A stretch of 48,698 nucleotides of DNA from Colwellia sp. D2M02 (GTDB taxonomy: Bacteria > Pseudomonadota > Gammaproteobacteria > Enterobacterales > Alteromonadaceae), in contig NZ_JAHKPW010000050.1 of NCBI RefSeq assembly GCF_018860755.1, forward strand, positions 5,803 through 54,500, given 5' to 3'. The notes beneath the pieces are model-generated. The model was not told the DNA's origin. It made no database searches and saw only the letters and a list, made by a program, of their open reading frames with translations. The translations under genes and the position numbers were made by a program. Below are positions 32,676 to 40,890 of this stretch, piece after piece; position 1 is the first letter of the stretch, and each line of letters opens with the position of its first letter.

Positions 32676-33704
32676 ATGACCGTATATAAAAGCATTTCAG
32701 AGTACAACCTACATAGTGCAACATTAAGTGCCGCACAGTTTTTTCAAGAAGTTGCCCCTGCGCAAAAGCCTATCGTCATCCGTGGGTTTGTTAAAAACTG
32801 GCCATTAGTGGCTGCAGCTCAAAAATCACCTAACGCTTTTGTCGATTATTTAAATCAGTTTTATCAAGGGACAAAAGCCAAAATGCTCGTAGCTCCCCCC
32901 GCGGCTAACAAGCGCTTTTATTATAACGAAGAGATGACCGATGTTAACTATTTAAGTGGCGAAGAGCGTGTTGATCTTTTTCTAGGACGTTTACTTGAAC
33001 TAATTGATCGCGAGACTTACCCTGCCATTTCTATGCAAAATGCACGCACTAGCGATATTTTACCTGGCTTAGTTCAGGATAATCAGTCTGACTTCTTTCC
33101 TCACATTGAACCACGCTTATGGGTTGGTAATGAAGGCATTGTTAGCGCTCATTATGATGGCTCCGATAATATCGCGTGTGTTGTTGCAGGTCGCAGACGC
33201 TTTATACTTTTTCCACCCGAGCAAACAGCGAATTTATACCCTGGTTCACTCAACTTTACCCCTGCTGGAGCCCCAACAAGCTTAGTTAACTTTGCACAGC
33301 CTGATTATGAGCGTTATCCATTATTTAAACAGGCACAAGCCGCCGCATATAGCGCAGAGTTAGCCCCTGGTGACGCTATTTTCATTCCTATGCTTTGGTG
33401 GCACCACGTTGAATCTTTATCAAAAGTAAATGCGTTAATGAATTACTGGTGGAATGGTTCTTCCGCGCCAAATGCAATATCTCCTAGCCCTATTGATAGT
33501 TTAAATATAGCATTACTTGCTATGCGAGATTTGAGCCCTAAACAGCGCGATGCTTGGCGCTGCATGTTCGATCATTACTTGTTCAAACAAGGTGTCGATC
33601 CAGCTTCTTATATTCCTGAACATCAGCATCATTTACTCGGCGATTTATCCCCTGAATATATTACAGCGGTTAAAGAATACTTCGTTACCAAGCTTAAACA
33701 GTAA
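32676..33704 (+). CDS. Cupin_8 / JmjC-like Fe(II)/2-oxoglutarate oxygenase
   Basis: 342-aa single-domain JmjC-type protein of the FIH-1/cupin_8 group. The iron facial triad is complete: H159-Y-D161 (SAHYDGSDN) and distal H244 in the hallmark WWHHVESL. K/R residues after the strand (VVAGRRRFILFPP) fit 2-oxoglutarate binding. The N-terminal KPIVIRGFVKNWPL opening is typical. Substrates may be a protein side chain or a small molecule. It lies between halogenases 1 and 2, a grouping also seen near TonB receptors in Xanthomonas- and Caulobacter-type genomes. Shine-Dalgarno is weak (AAAGG about 14 bases upstream). Confidence 0.88.
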   Translation: MTVYKSISEYNLHSATLSAAQFFQEVAPAQKPIVIRGFVKNWPLVAAAQKSPNAFVDYLNQFYQGTKAKMLVAPPAANKRFYYNEEMTDVNYLSGEERVDLFLGRLLELIDRETYPAISMQNARTSDILPGLVQDNQSDFFPHIEPRLWVGNEGIVSAHYDGSDNIACVVAGRRRFILFPPEQTANLYPGSLNFTPAGAPTSLVNFAQPDYERYPLFKQAQAAAYSAELAPGDAIFIPMLWWHHVESLSKVNALMNYWWNGSSAPNAISPSPIDSLNIALLAMRDLSPKQRDAWRCMFDHYLFKQGVDPASYIPEHQHHLLGDLSPEYITAVKEYFVTKLKQ

Positions 33705-33746
33705 TTCCTCAAAGTACTTAAAATAATAAAGAATGAGCATAAAACA

Positions 33747-35252
33747 ATGTTAAATAATGACGGCAAGCCAAAAAAAATAGTAATTGTAGGTGGTGGTACT
33801 GCAGGTTGGATGGCAGCCAACTTACTCGCTTCTCGGTGGAAAAACACTGAAATTTGTTTAGTTGAATCCGAACAAATAGGCATTATTGGCGTGGGTGAAG
33901 GCAGTACACCGCATTTAAAATTATTTTTTGATGCCATAGGCGTTACTGACTCACAATGGATGCCCCATTGTAATGCCACCTACAAAAATGGTATTACTTT
34001 TGATAAGTGGTCAAACATTAAAGGTTTTGAGTCTTACTTTCATCCCTTTGCCGCACAAACTGACGATATGTTAACCGTACCGATTTTTTTCAAAAATATT
34101 CAAGCAAAAATGCAGGGCTATGATGTTAACGCACATCCTGATAGTTATTTTTTAGAGACCTATTTATCGAAAAATAACTTAGGGCCTTTACCTGCTGAAA
34201 GTTTCCCTTTTGGTATTGCTTACGGCTATCACTTTGATTCTGCACTGTTAGGGAAGTTCTTAGCTAAACATGCGCAAAGTCTAGGTGTAAAAAAAATCGT
34301 CAGTACTGTTAGTGACGTATTAGTACATAACGACGGTAATTTAAATGCAGTAAAGCTAAGTGATCAAACCTTACTTGAAGCCGACTTTTTCTTAGATTGT
34401 TCTGGTTTTAATTCGTTATTAATGCAAAAAACCTTAAAAGTTAACTATCAAAGCTTTAAAGATAATTTATTCAATGACTCTGCTGTTGTTATGCCCAGTG
34501 AAATATCATCAATACTGCCAGTAGAAACCAAAGCCACCGCACTTACTAACGGTTGGGCTTGGCAAATACCGTTACAAAACCGTTTTGGCAATGGTTATGT
34601 TTATAGCAGTGATTATATCAATGCCGATCAAGCTGAAACGGAACTGAGAGATCATTTAGGTTTATTAGATAGCGATGTCGAAGCAAGACATTTGAAAATG
34701 AAAGTAGGTAGGGTTGAAAAGCATTGGCATAAAAACTGTTTAGCGGTTGGGCTATCACAAGGTTTTATCGAGCCTTTAGAGGCAACAGCAATAGCACTTT
34801 CCTTTAATACCGTTTCGCAATTTATGCTTCACTATCAAGAGGGTGAAGGTACTAATAAATTTGAATCAGCATTTAATCAAGATATAAACTCAAGGTTTGA
34901 TGGCATTAGAGACTATGTGGTTTGCCACTACAAAGCCAACCAACGCCTTGATACTGATTATTGGCGAGATAATGCCAAAAATAGCAACATATCAGAGACG
35001 TTAGGTCGAATATTATACCTGTGGACCAATAGTCAAAATTTCGCTGACGATATGATTAAATATAAACTAATGGGCAGCTACCAGCCTAAGTCATGGGCTT
35101 GTATGTTGGCTGGTTATGGTGTATTCCCGCAGACAAGTACAAGTCAAACAATTGATTATACAGCGCATCACCAAGAAATGGCTGGTTTGGGTGACTTCAT
35201 TCGCCGTTGTGGCTTAAACTTTAACGCTCATAACAGCTTACTAACGCCCTAA
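33747..35252 (+). CDS. Flavin-dependent halogenase 2 (PrnA-like, divergent, 501 aa)
   Basis: FAD motif VGGGTAGWMA (14-23), GVGEGST instead of GVGEAT, catalytic Lys K80 (NATYKNGITF), WAWQIP (270-275), and catalytic Glu E345 in FIEPLEATAIA, where Ser of the usual LEST is Ala. Family core present, so probably active, but this is the most divergent of the five: it shares fewer stretches with the others and carries its own segment GPLPAESFPFGIAYGYHFD. A different substrate is likely. It follows the cupin_8 gene by 42 bases and is followed by a strong inverted repeat at 35285-35320. Confidence 0.9.
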   Translation: MLNNDGKPKKIVIVGGGTAGWMAANLLASRWKNTEICLVESEQIGIIGVGEGSTPHLKLFFDAIGVTDSQWMPHCNATYKNGITFDKWSNIKGFESYFHPFAAQTDDMLTVPIFFKNIQAKMQGYDVNAHPDSYFLETYLSKNNLGPLPAESFPFGIAYGYHFDSALLGKFLAKHAQSLGVKKIVSTVSDVLVHNDGNLNAVKLSDQTLLEADFFLDCSGFNSLLMQKTLKVNYQSFKDNLFNDSAVVMPSEISSILPVETKATALTNGWAWQIPLQNRFGNGYVYSSDYINADQAETELRDHLGLLDSDVEARHLKMKVGRVEKHWHKNCLAVGLSQGFIEPLEATAIALSFNTVSQFMLHYQEGEGTNKFESAFNQDINSRFDGIRDYVVCHYKANQRLDTDYWRDNAKNSNISETLGRILYLWTNSQNFADDMIKYKLMGSYQPKSWACMLAGYGVFPQTSTSQTIDYTAHHQEMAGLGDFIRRCGLNFNAHNSLLTP

Positions 35253-35284
35253 GAATAACGCCCTAAGAAATAAGATAACTTTTC

Positions 35285-35320
35285 GCACCTTCGATAAAAC
35301 GTACATATTATCGAAGGTGC
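35285..35320 (+). terminator. Hairpin after halogenase 2
   Basis: 13-bp perfect stem GCACCTTCGATAA/TTATCGAAGGTGC (35285-35297 with 35308-35320), loop 10. No immediate T tract follows, so it may end transcripts inefficiently or protect the mRNA 3' end. Confidence 0.5.
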
Positions 35321-35441
35321 CTCACATAGCTTTTCCTGCACAACCTCACTTCTCATATTTTCTTATCGTTAACGGTTATAAGTTAAACATAATGATTTAT
35401 TAATAAACAAAAAAAATGGTTGCTTTCCTCTCTCCTAGAAT

Positions 35442-35486
35442 GTTACAAATTAACAACCTACACGGAAGTAAGTGTTAATTTGTAAC
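35442..35486. repeat. 14-bp perfect inverted repeat upstream of TonB receptor 2
   Basis: GTTACAAATTAACA (35442-35455) mirrored by TGTTAATTTGTAAC (35473-35486), spacer 17. About 390 bases before the receptor start in a 622-base gap (35253-35874) without a gene. Could be a two-site operator or a cruciform. Confidence 0.55.
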
Positions 35487-35534
35487 TTAAGTGGCAAATA
35501 ATCATTCCTAAAATGTGGGTTGAAAGTGGATTGA

Positions 35535-35552
35535 TAGTTAATTTATTAACTA
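35535..35552. promoter_or_regulatory. Palindrome TAGTTAAT-TT-ATTAACTA
   Basis: Perfect 8-2-8 symmetry in the same gap. The AT-rich inner part recalls the AATTAACA arm of the neighbouring repeat. Candidate regulator site; no known consensus is claimed. Confidence 0.4.
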
Positions 35553-35668
35553 TTAATCATAGAGTTAATGCTTTTAACAAATTCATGCCTCGCCCTTACA
35601 CACACTGCTTGCTTGAATATTAACGCATTTAACTTCTTTGAATAAAATCACTTTCTCTTATTGGTATT

Positions 35669-35787
35669 TACCTGTATGCAGGTACTTTTTTGTTCATAAA
35701 TTGCAACGTGTATTTATAAAAATGACAGCGTTCGACATTTAAATGAAAAAGCAGTAGAAAAGTACCTGAATGCATTTGAAAAGTACC
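35669..35787. promoter_or_regulatory. Candidate operator cluster for TonB receptor 2
   Basis: TACCTG-TATG-CAGGTA (35669-35684) is a palindrome. GGTACTTTT continues from its right arm (35681-35689), and the same word occurs inverted twice more as AAAAGTACC (35758-35766 and 35779-35787). Three copies of one word, about 90 to 200 bases before the start codon, suggest binding sites for a dimeric regulator. Confidence 0.45.
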
Positions 35788-35874
35788 ACTATTGTTTTAA
35801 ATACCAGAGAAAATTGAACTGAAAACGTACTAACTCTAATTATAAATAATAAAAAACATGTTAAGGGTCCTATT

Positions 35875-38800
35875 GTGTCAAATATAAAATTTAAAAAAAG
35901 TTTGTTATCAACAAGCATAGCTGTAGTCTTATCTACCAGCGCTGTTCCATATGCAATGGCTGCAGAAGATACCGCTAGCTCAGTAAAAGATGATGTAGAA
36001 GTAATACAGGTTTCAGGTATTCGTGGTAGTACCAAAGCAAGTATTAACGGCAAACGCTTTGCTACTTCTCAAGTAGACGGTATTGCAGCAGAAGACATTG
36101 GTAAATTACCAGATGTTACTATTGCTGACTCATTACAACGTATTACTGGTGTTCAAGTTGAACGTACCGCTGGTGAAGGCGGTCCTGTTGCAATTCGTGG
36201 TTTACCTCAAATTGGTTCAACCCTAAATGGTGAAGTATTTTTAAGTGCAACGACCATTGATTCATCGGGTGCCGACTTTGGTGATTTACCATCACAATTA
36301 TTCTCAGGTGTAGATGTGTATAAATCATCTGAAGCTGCACGCACTGCTGGCGGTATTTCAGGCTCTATAGATTTACACACGCGTCGTCCTTTCGATATGG
36401 ATAGCGGTTGGACATTTAACGCTGGTGCTGACGTAACTCGTGGCTCTATTAGTCAAGAAAGTGATCCAAACCTAAATGGTTTAGTAAGTTATAACTCGGA
36501 TCGTTTTGGTGTGTTATTTTCTGCAGTAACACAAGAAGTTACTTTAGCGACTGACTATAACGGCTATTTCGATACCTCTGAAAATGGTGGCATTGGCGCA
36601 GCAAACAACAACTTTACTTGGGGTCCAAACCCACAAGGTAACACTACTCGTCATGTAGTACCGCAAGGTTTTTCTGCCTTTAACAAAGAAGAGACTCGTG
36701 AGCGTCAAGGTTACCAGTTATCTTTACAAGCGGACTTAGGTGAAGGTTTCGAGCTAACTTTTGATGCATTTTACACAGATCAGCAACGCTTCAATAATCG
36801 TCAAGGTTTCTCACAAAATAACCGTTGGAACTCATTTAATGACTACGCTTACCCTGTTGATGGGGATAGCTGGACAGGCGATACCTTTACTGATAAAAAT
36901 GGCGATTTATGGGGTGGGGTTAATGAATTTGCCTTAAAACCTTACCGTATGCAGACTTTTACTCAAGTTAACGGCAATGAAGAAAAGTCTAAAAACCTTA
37001 ACCTAGAATTAAACTACAACAATGGTGGTAACTTAACCGGCCAAGTACGTATGACACGTGCTACAGCAACTAAGAAAATGCGTCATGGTTACGGCGAAGG
37101 CGATATGTTAAGTATTGACCAAGGCACTTTGGTTACAGGCCCAGGTCAATTTTCACAAGGTGAAAACTGTGGACCTAACGACGTTATTGTTGGCGATCGT
37201 GGTGGTTGTTATGCCACATTCGCACCAGGTGGCATTCAAGATGATTCTTTCTTATTACAATACAATGCAGCGAATGGCTCTCCAATATTTAGTGGTTTCG
37301 ATCAAATGGTTAATGGTGGCCAAGGTATGCAAAGTGTTGCCGATTACATGGGCAATATAGACTCTTACCATATTGGCGCTTTCTCTTCAGAAGGTAACAC
37401 TGATGATGACGCATCAATTAACACCTTCAGCACCAAGTGGAATTATGCCTTTGATGATATGCCATTTATTACCAGTGTAGATTTTGGTGTACGTTACATG
37501 GAACGTGAAGTAGATCATGACCAATTTACCTACACTTCTGAGTTTGGTGATGGTTGTGATATTGCACAGTGGAAAGCGGTTGACCAATACCATACTAATG
37601 CTACTTGTGAAGGCAACCCAGCAGCAGGTGAATACTTAACTGCAGATGTTGGTGACCTTGCAGCAGGTACGTGGGTTCCTTACACGCTTTTACCACCAAC
37701 ACGTTTAGACGAACATACAACGGTTAGTCAAATGTCTAACTTTGGTAGTGCACAAGGTATTCCTACCATGTGGGCTATTGATCCAAGTAACTTTAAAAAC
37801 CCACGCCAGTTCCATTTAGACACGTTCGGCAATGTTCAACGTACTGAAAATGGTGGTGCTACTTATGATGTTGGTTTAGAAGAGTTTAGCTACTTCTTAC
37901 AAGCTAATTTCGAACAAGGTATTGTAAGTGGTAACTTTGGTTTAAAAGTTATTGAAACTGACTTATACGTTAAGCAAAACTTAACAGGTCCTAATCTACC
38001 ACACAGTGGTTTAGGTCCAGATGTAGGTGATGCCGTTACGACCAGAGATTATACAGATTACTTACCATCGCTTAACGTTGCTGTAGCCGCAACTGATGAT
38101 ATTATCTTCCGTTTTGCTTACTCTAAAAATGTTGAATCACTAGACCTTGCTAACTGGGGTGGCGGTAAAACCGTAGGTAAAGTTAACAGTGATGATTGTG
38201 ATTGTTTACGCGTAGTAAACGGTACTCTGACGGGTAACCCGAGTTTAGATCCATGGCGTTCAGAGAACTTCTCATTAACGGCTGAGTGGTATAATGGTGA
38301 TGCATCTATGATGTTCATTTCTGCCTACAAAATTGATATTGAAAGCTTTACGACTCCAGGTACTGTAATGATCGACGAGCCTGATGATGATGGCATCAGC
38401 CGTGGTCCATGGCCTTTTTCAACTCAAGTACAAGGCGATGGCGGTTATGTTAATGGTATTGAAGTCGGAGCAAGAGTCGCTTTTAATGACTTTATGGATA
38501 TCCCGTTCATTAATAACTTAGGCTTAGATGCTAACTATACTTACAGTGATAGCAGCCAAGGTACAAAAGATGTATCAGGCAACGATATGCCTTTCATTGG
38601 TAATTCAAGAGACACTTACAACTTAGTGTTATGGTATGAGCAAGAAGAATTTTCAACGCGTTTTGCCTGGAACTCACGTAGCCCACGCTTAATGACTGAA
38701 GGCTCTGATGCTGTTGGCCGTCAAGCATTGTATCAAGATACTTACTCACAACTTGATTTCAACGCCAACTTCCATGTTACTGAAAACGTAGATGTATTTA

Positions 38801-38919
38801 TTAATGGTTCAAACATTTTAGAAGAAGTTCAACAGACTTATTTAGAGTTTTCTTCACAAAAAGCGTTCCGTAATGAATATGAAGCACGTTGGACATTAGG
38901 TGCTCGTGTAACATTCTAA
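35875..38919 (+). CDS. TonB-dependent outer-membrane receptor 2 (1014 aa)
   Basis: Signal peptide about 1-29 (VPYAMAAED), TonB-box-like EVIQVSGIRGS (about 42-52), and a plug with DIGKLPDVTIADSLQRITGVQVER, VAIRGLPQIGSTLNGEVF and AGGISGSIDLHTRRPF. The barrel ends TLGARVTF with terminal Phe. It belongs to the same Xanthomonas/Caulobacter-type group as receptor 1 but is clearly a different protein, not a recent duplicate. Start is GTG at 35875 with AAGGG seven bases upstream. A strong terminator follows. It stands between halogenases 2 and 3 with long control regions on the left, so it is probably transcribed alone and separately regulated. Confidence 0.93.
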   Translation: MSNIKFKKSLLSTSIAVVLSTSAVPYAMAAEDTASSVKDDVEVIQVSGIRGSTKASINGKRFATSQVDGIAAEDIGKLPDVTIADSLQRITGVQVERTAGEGGPVAIRGLPQIGSTLNGEVFLSATTIDSSGADFGDLPSQLFSGVDVYKSSEAARTAGGISGSIDLHTRRPFDMDSGWTFNAGADVTRGSISQESDPNLNGLVSYNSDRFGVLFSAVTQEVTLATDYNGYFDTSENGGIGAANNNFTWGPNPQGNTTRHVVPQGFSAFNKEETRERQGYQLSLQADLGEGFELTFDAFYTDQQRFNNRQGFSQNNRWNSFNDYAYPVDGDSWTGDTFTDKNGDLWGGVNEFALKPYRMQTFTQVNGNEEKSKNLNLELNYNNGGNLTGQVRMTRATATKKMRHGYGEGDMLSIDQGTLVTGPGQFSQGENCGPNDVIVGDRGGCYATFAPGGIQDDSFLLQYNAANGSPIFSGFDQMVNGGQGMQSVADYMGNIDSYHIGAFSSEGNTDDDASINTFSTKWNYAFDDMPFITSVDFGVRYMEREVDHDQFTYTSEFGDGCDIAQWKAVDQYHTNATCEGNPAAGEYLTADVGDLAAGTWVPYTLLPPTRLDEHTTVSQMSNFGSAQGIPTMWAIDPSNFKNPRQFHLDTFGNVQRTENGGATYDVGLEEFSYFLQANFEQGIVSGNFGLKVIETDLYVKQNLTGPNLPHSGLGPDVGDAVTTRDYTDYLPSLNVAVAATDDIIFRFAYSKNVESLDLANWGGGKTVGKVNSDDCDCLRVVNGTLTGNPSLDPWRSENFSLTAEWYNGDASMMFISAYKIDIESFTTPGTVMIDEPDDDGISRGPWPFSTQVQGDGGYVNGIEVGARVAFNDFMDIPFINNLGLDANYTYSDSSQGTKDVSGNDMPFIGNSRDTYNLVLWYEQEEFSTRFAWNSRSPRLMTEGSDAVGRQALYQDTYSQLDFNANFHVTENVDVFINGSNILEEVQQTYLEFSSQKAFRNEYEARWTLGARVTF

Positions 38920-38983
38920 TTTAACGATTAAATACTATACACTTTAGCGTAACTTTCACAAAATGTGCGGGTTGCGCACTTTA

Positions 38984-39015
38984 AAAACGCCGCATATTTT
39001 GCGGCGTTTTTGTCT
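38984..39015 (+). terminator. Rho-independent terminator of TonB receptor 2
   Basis: AAAACGCCGC (38984-38993) pairs with GCGGCGTTTT (39001-39010), loop ATATTTT, followed by TGTCT. A smaller GTGCG/CGCAC hairpin precedes it. MITE copy C begins only a few bases beyond. Confidence 0.9.
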
Positions 39016-39018
39016 AGT

Positions 39019-39227
39019 TAACCTGAACTTGGTTTAAGAGATATTTAACAAATTGAAATATCAGCAAAAATTACTTTTCTGAACCGATAGCTTGATAGTT
39101 TTTCTTTTTTTCATATGATAAACAAGGAAAATTTCGCGTCAATAGCTGGCCTATTGCAAGTAAATTTAACGAAGAAGTTAGGAAAAATAGCTGCTAGAGA
39201 AACATTTGTTAAGCCGATCTCAGGTTA
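39019..39227 (+). repeat. MITE-like element, copy C (209 bp, long form)
   Basis: Ends TAACCTGAACTTGGTTTAA and TTAAGCCGATCTCAGGTTA. Internal modules: GAGATATTTAACAAATTGAAA, ATTACTTTTCTGAACCGA, CTTGATAG...CATATG, a central part with ATTTCGCGTCAATAGCTGG, and GGAAAAATAGCTGCTAGAGAA. No open reading frame of note, so it would need a transposase elsewhere. It fills most of the 410-base gap 38920-39329; the remaining 100 bases before halogenase 3 show no clear promoter. Confidence 0.88.
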
Positions 39228-39329
39228 GTTATATTAGTACTATGTATTAAATAAGGGCTGAATAAAATATGATATTCCCCTACTAGTACTCACTGGTTAC
39301 TTATTACAATAAATAATGAGAAAATAAAG

Positions 39330-40856
39330 ATGACATCAAACGAGATCACATCAATTGTGATTGCTGGTGGTGGTACGTCCGGTTGGATGACTGCAGCAGC
39401 ACTAAGCCATCACTTTACTTCCACCTTCCCTGATAAAAAAATAGCGATAACCTTAGTCGAGTCATCACAATTAGGTACTATTGGAGTTGGTGAAGCAACT
39501 ATTCCGACGCTACGTCGATTTTATCAAAAGCTCGGATTTACTGATATTGATGTTATCAAAGCCACCAATGCTACCTGTAAATTAGGTATCGAATTTAAAG
39601 GCTGGACTGATAATAACAGTAACTTCATTCATCCCTTTGGTTTATTTGGGCAAGGTACCAAAGAAGTTCCCTTTATTCACTATTGGCTTAAAGCACAAAA
39701 AAACGCTAGCACCAACAGCAATGATCTCAATGACTTCTCTCTTGGGGTAAACTTAGCTCAGCAAAACAAATTCTTTTTTCCTCCCGAAAAGCCTAACAGC
39801 CAACTCGATATATTTGACTGGGCTTTACATTTTGATGCCGCACTTTTTGCCAACCTCATGCGCGAATATTCAGTCAATCACGGGGTTCAGCTAATTGACA
39901 ATATTATTGAAGTCGTCAATATTTCTCCAACTTCTGGCAACATTGACTCCTTAACCTTTAAAGACGGGACATCAGTCTCCGCTGATTTGTTTATCGACTG
40001 TTCAGGCTTTAAAGCATTACTTATTGAAGGTGCTTTAAAAACTGGATTTGATAATTGGAGTCATTGGCTATTTAACGATAGCGCTGTTGCAGTACAAAGT
40101 AAAATCACTTCTACTCCTATCACGCGCACTATTTCTCAAGCAAAATCTGCGGGTTGGCAATGGCAAATCCCTTTACAAAATCGCATGGGTAATGGTTATG
40201 TTTTTAGTAGTCAATATCTTGATAAAGAGTCTGCAAAAGCATCGTTACTCGCAGATATTGACGGTGATATTTTACATGAACCAAGAAGCTTCACCTTTAC
40301 GCCAGGCAGGAGAAAAAAAGCATGGAATAAAAACTGTATCGCCGTAGGGCTTTCCTCAGGCTTTTTAGAACCTTTAGAAAGTACCAGTATCGCCTTAGTT
40401 GAAACAGCTATTGAAAAAATAATTCTATCGTTTAACACTCCTCATTATAACGATAATGACATCAATCGCTTCAATGAAGTAAATGCTCTTGAGTATGAAC
40501 GAGTAAGAGACTTTATTATTTTTCACTATAAGGCGAATCAACGTAATGACAGCCCTATGTGGCAACGCTACAGAGATATGGAAATACCTGAGAAACTCGC
40601 TGAAAAAATGCAGCAGTTTAAAGAAACGGGTAATATTATTCGCTACCCATGGGAAATTTTTGGTGCTGATAGCTGGCTGGCAGTATTTAATGGCTTAAAC
40701 TATTTACCAACAAATTATGATGCTAGAGCAGATAAAATGGATAATGACTATTTACAGCTACATTTAGAAAAAATGAAAAAAATAATCAAACAGCAAGTCG
40801 ATAATGCACCAACGCATACACAGTTTTTGGTGAAATATTGTGGCTACCAACCCTAA
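39330..40856 (+). CDS. Flavin-dependent halogenase 3 (PrnA-like, 508 aa)
   Basis: FAD motif AGGGTSGWM (12-20), GVGEATIP (52-59), catalytic Lys K84 in NATCKLGIEF, WQWQIPLQNR signature, and catalytic Glu in FLEPLESTSIALV. All expected catalytic residues are present. An insert around STNSNDLNDFSLG is not seen in halogenases 1 and 4. Nearest to halogenase 5 in the GIEF.GW region. It is 34 bases upstream of halogenase 4, so they form a pair. The MITE copy C separates this pair from the receptor. Confidence 0.92.
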   Translation: MTSNEITSIVIAGGGTSGWMTAAALSHHFTSTFPDKKIAITLVESSQLGTIGVGEATIPTLRRFYQKLGFTDIDVIKATNATCKLGIEFKGWTDNNSNFIHPFGLFGQGTKEVPFIHYWLKAQKNASTNSNDLNDFSLGVNLAQQNKFFFPPEKPNSQLDIFDWALHFDAALFANLMREYSVNHGVQLIDNIIEVVNISPTSGNIDSLTFKDGTSVSADLFIDCSGFKALLIEGALKTGFDNWSHWLFNDSAVAVQSKITSTPITRTISQAKSAGWQWQIPLQNRMGNGYVFSSQYLDKESAKASLLADIDGDILHEPRSFTFTPGRRKKAWNKNCIAVGLSSGFLEPLESTSIALVETAIEKIILSFNTPHYNDNDINRFNEVNALEYERVRDFIIFHYKANQRNDSPMWQRYRDMEIPEKLAEKMQQFKETGNIIRYPWEIFGADSWLAVFNGLNYLPTNYDARADKMDNDYLQLHLEKMKKIIKQQVDNAPTHTQFLVKYCGYQP

Positions 40857-40890
40857 TAATAAGTTAGTAATTTAAATAAGAGTGAAACAA

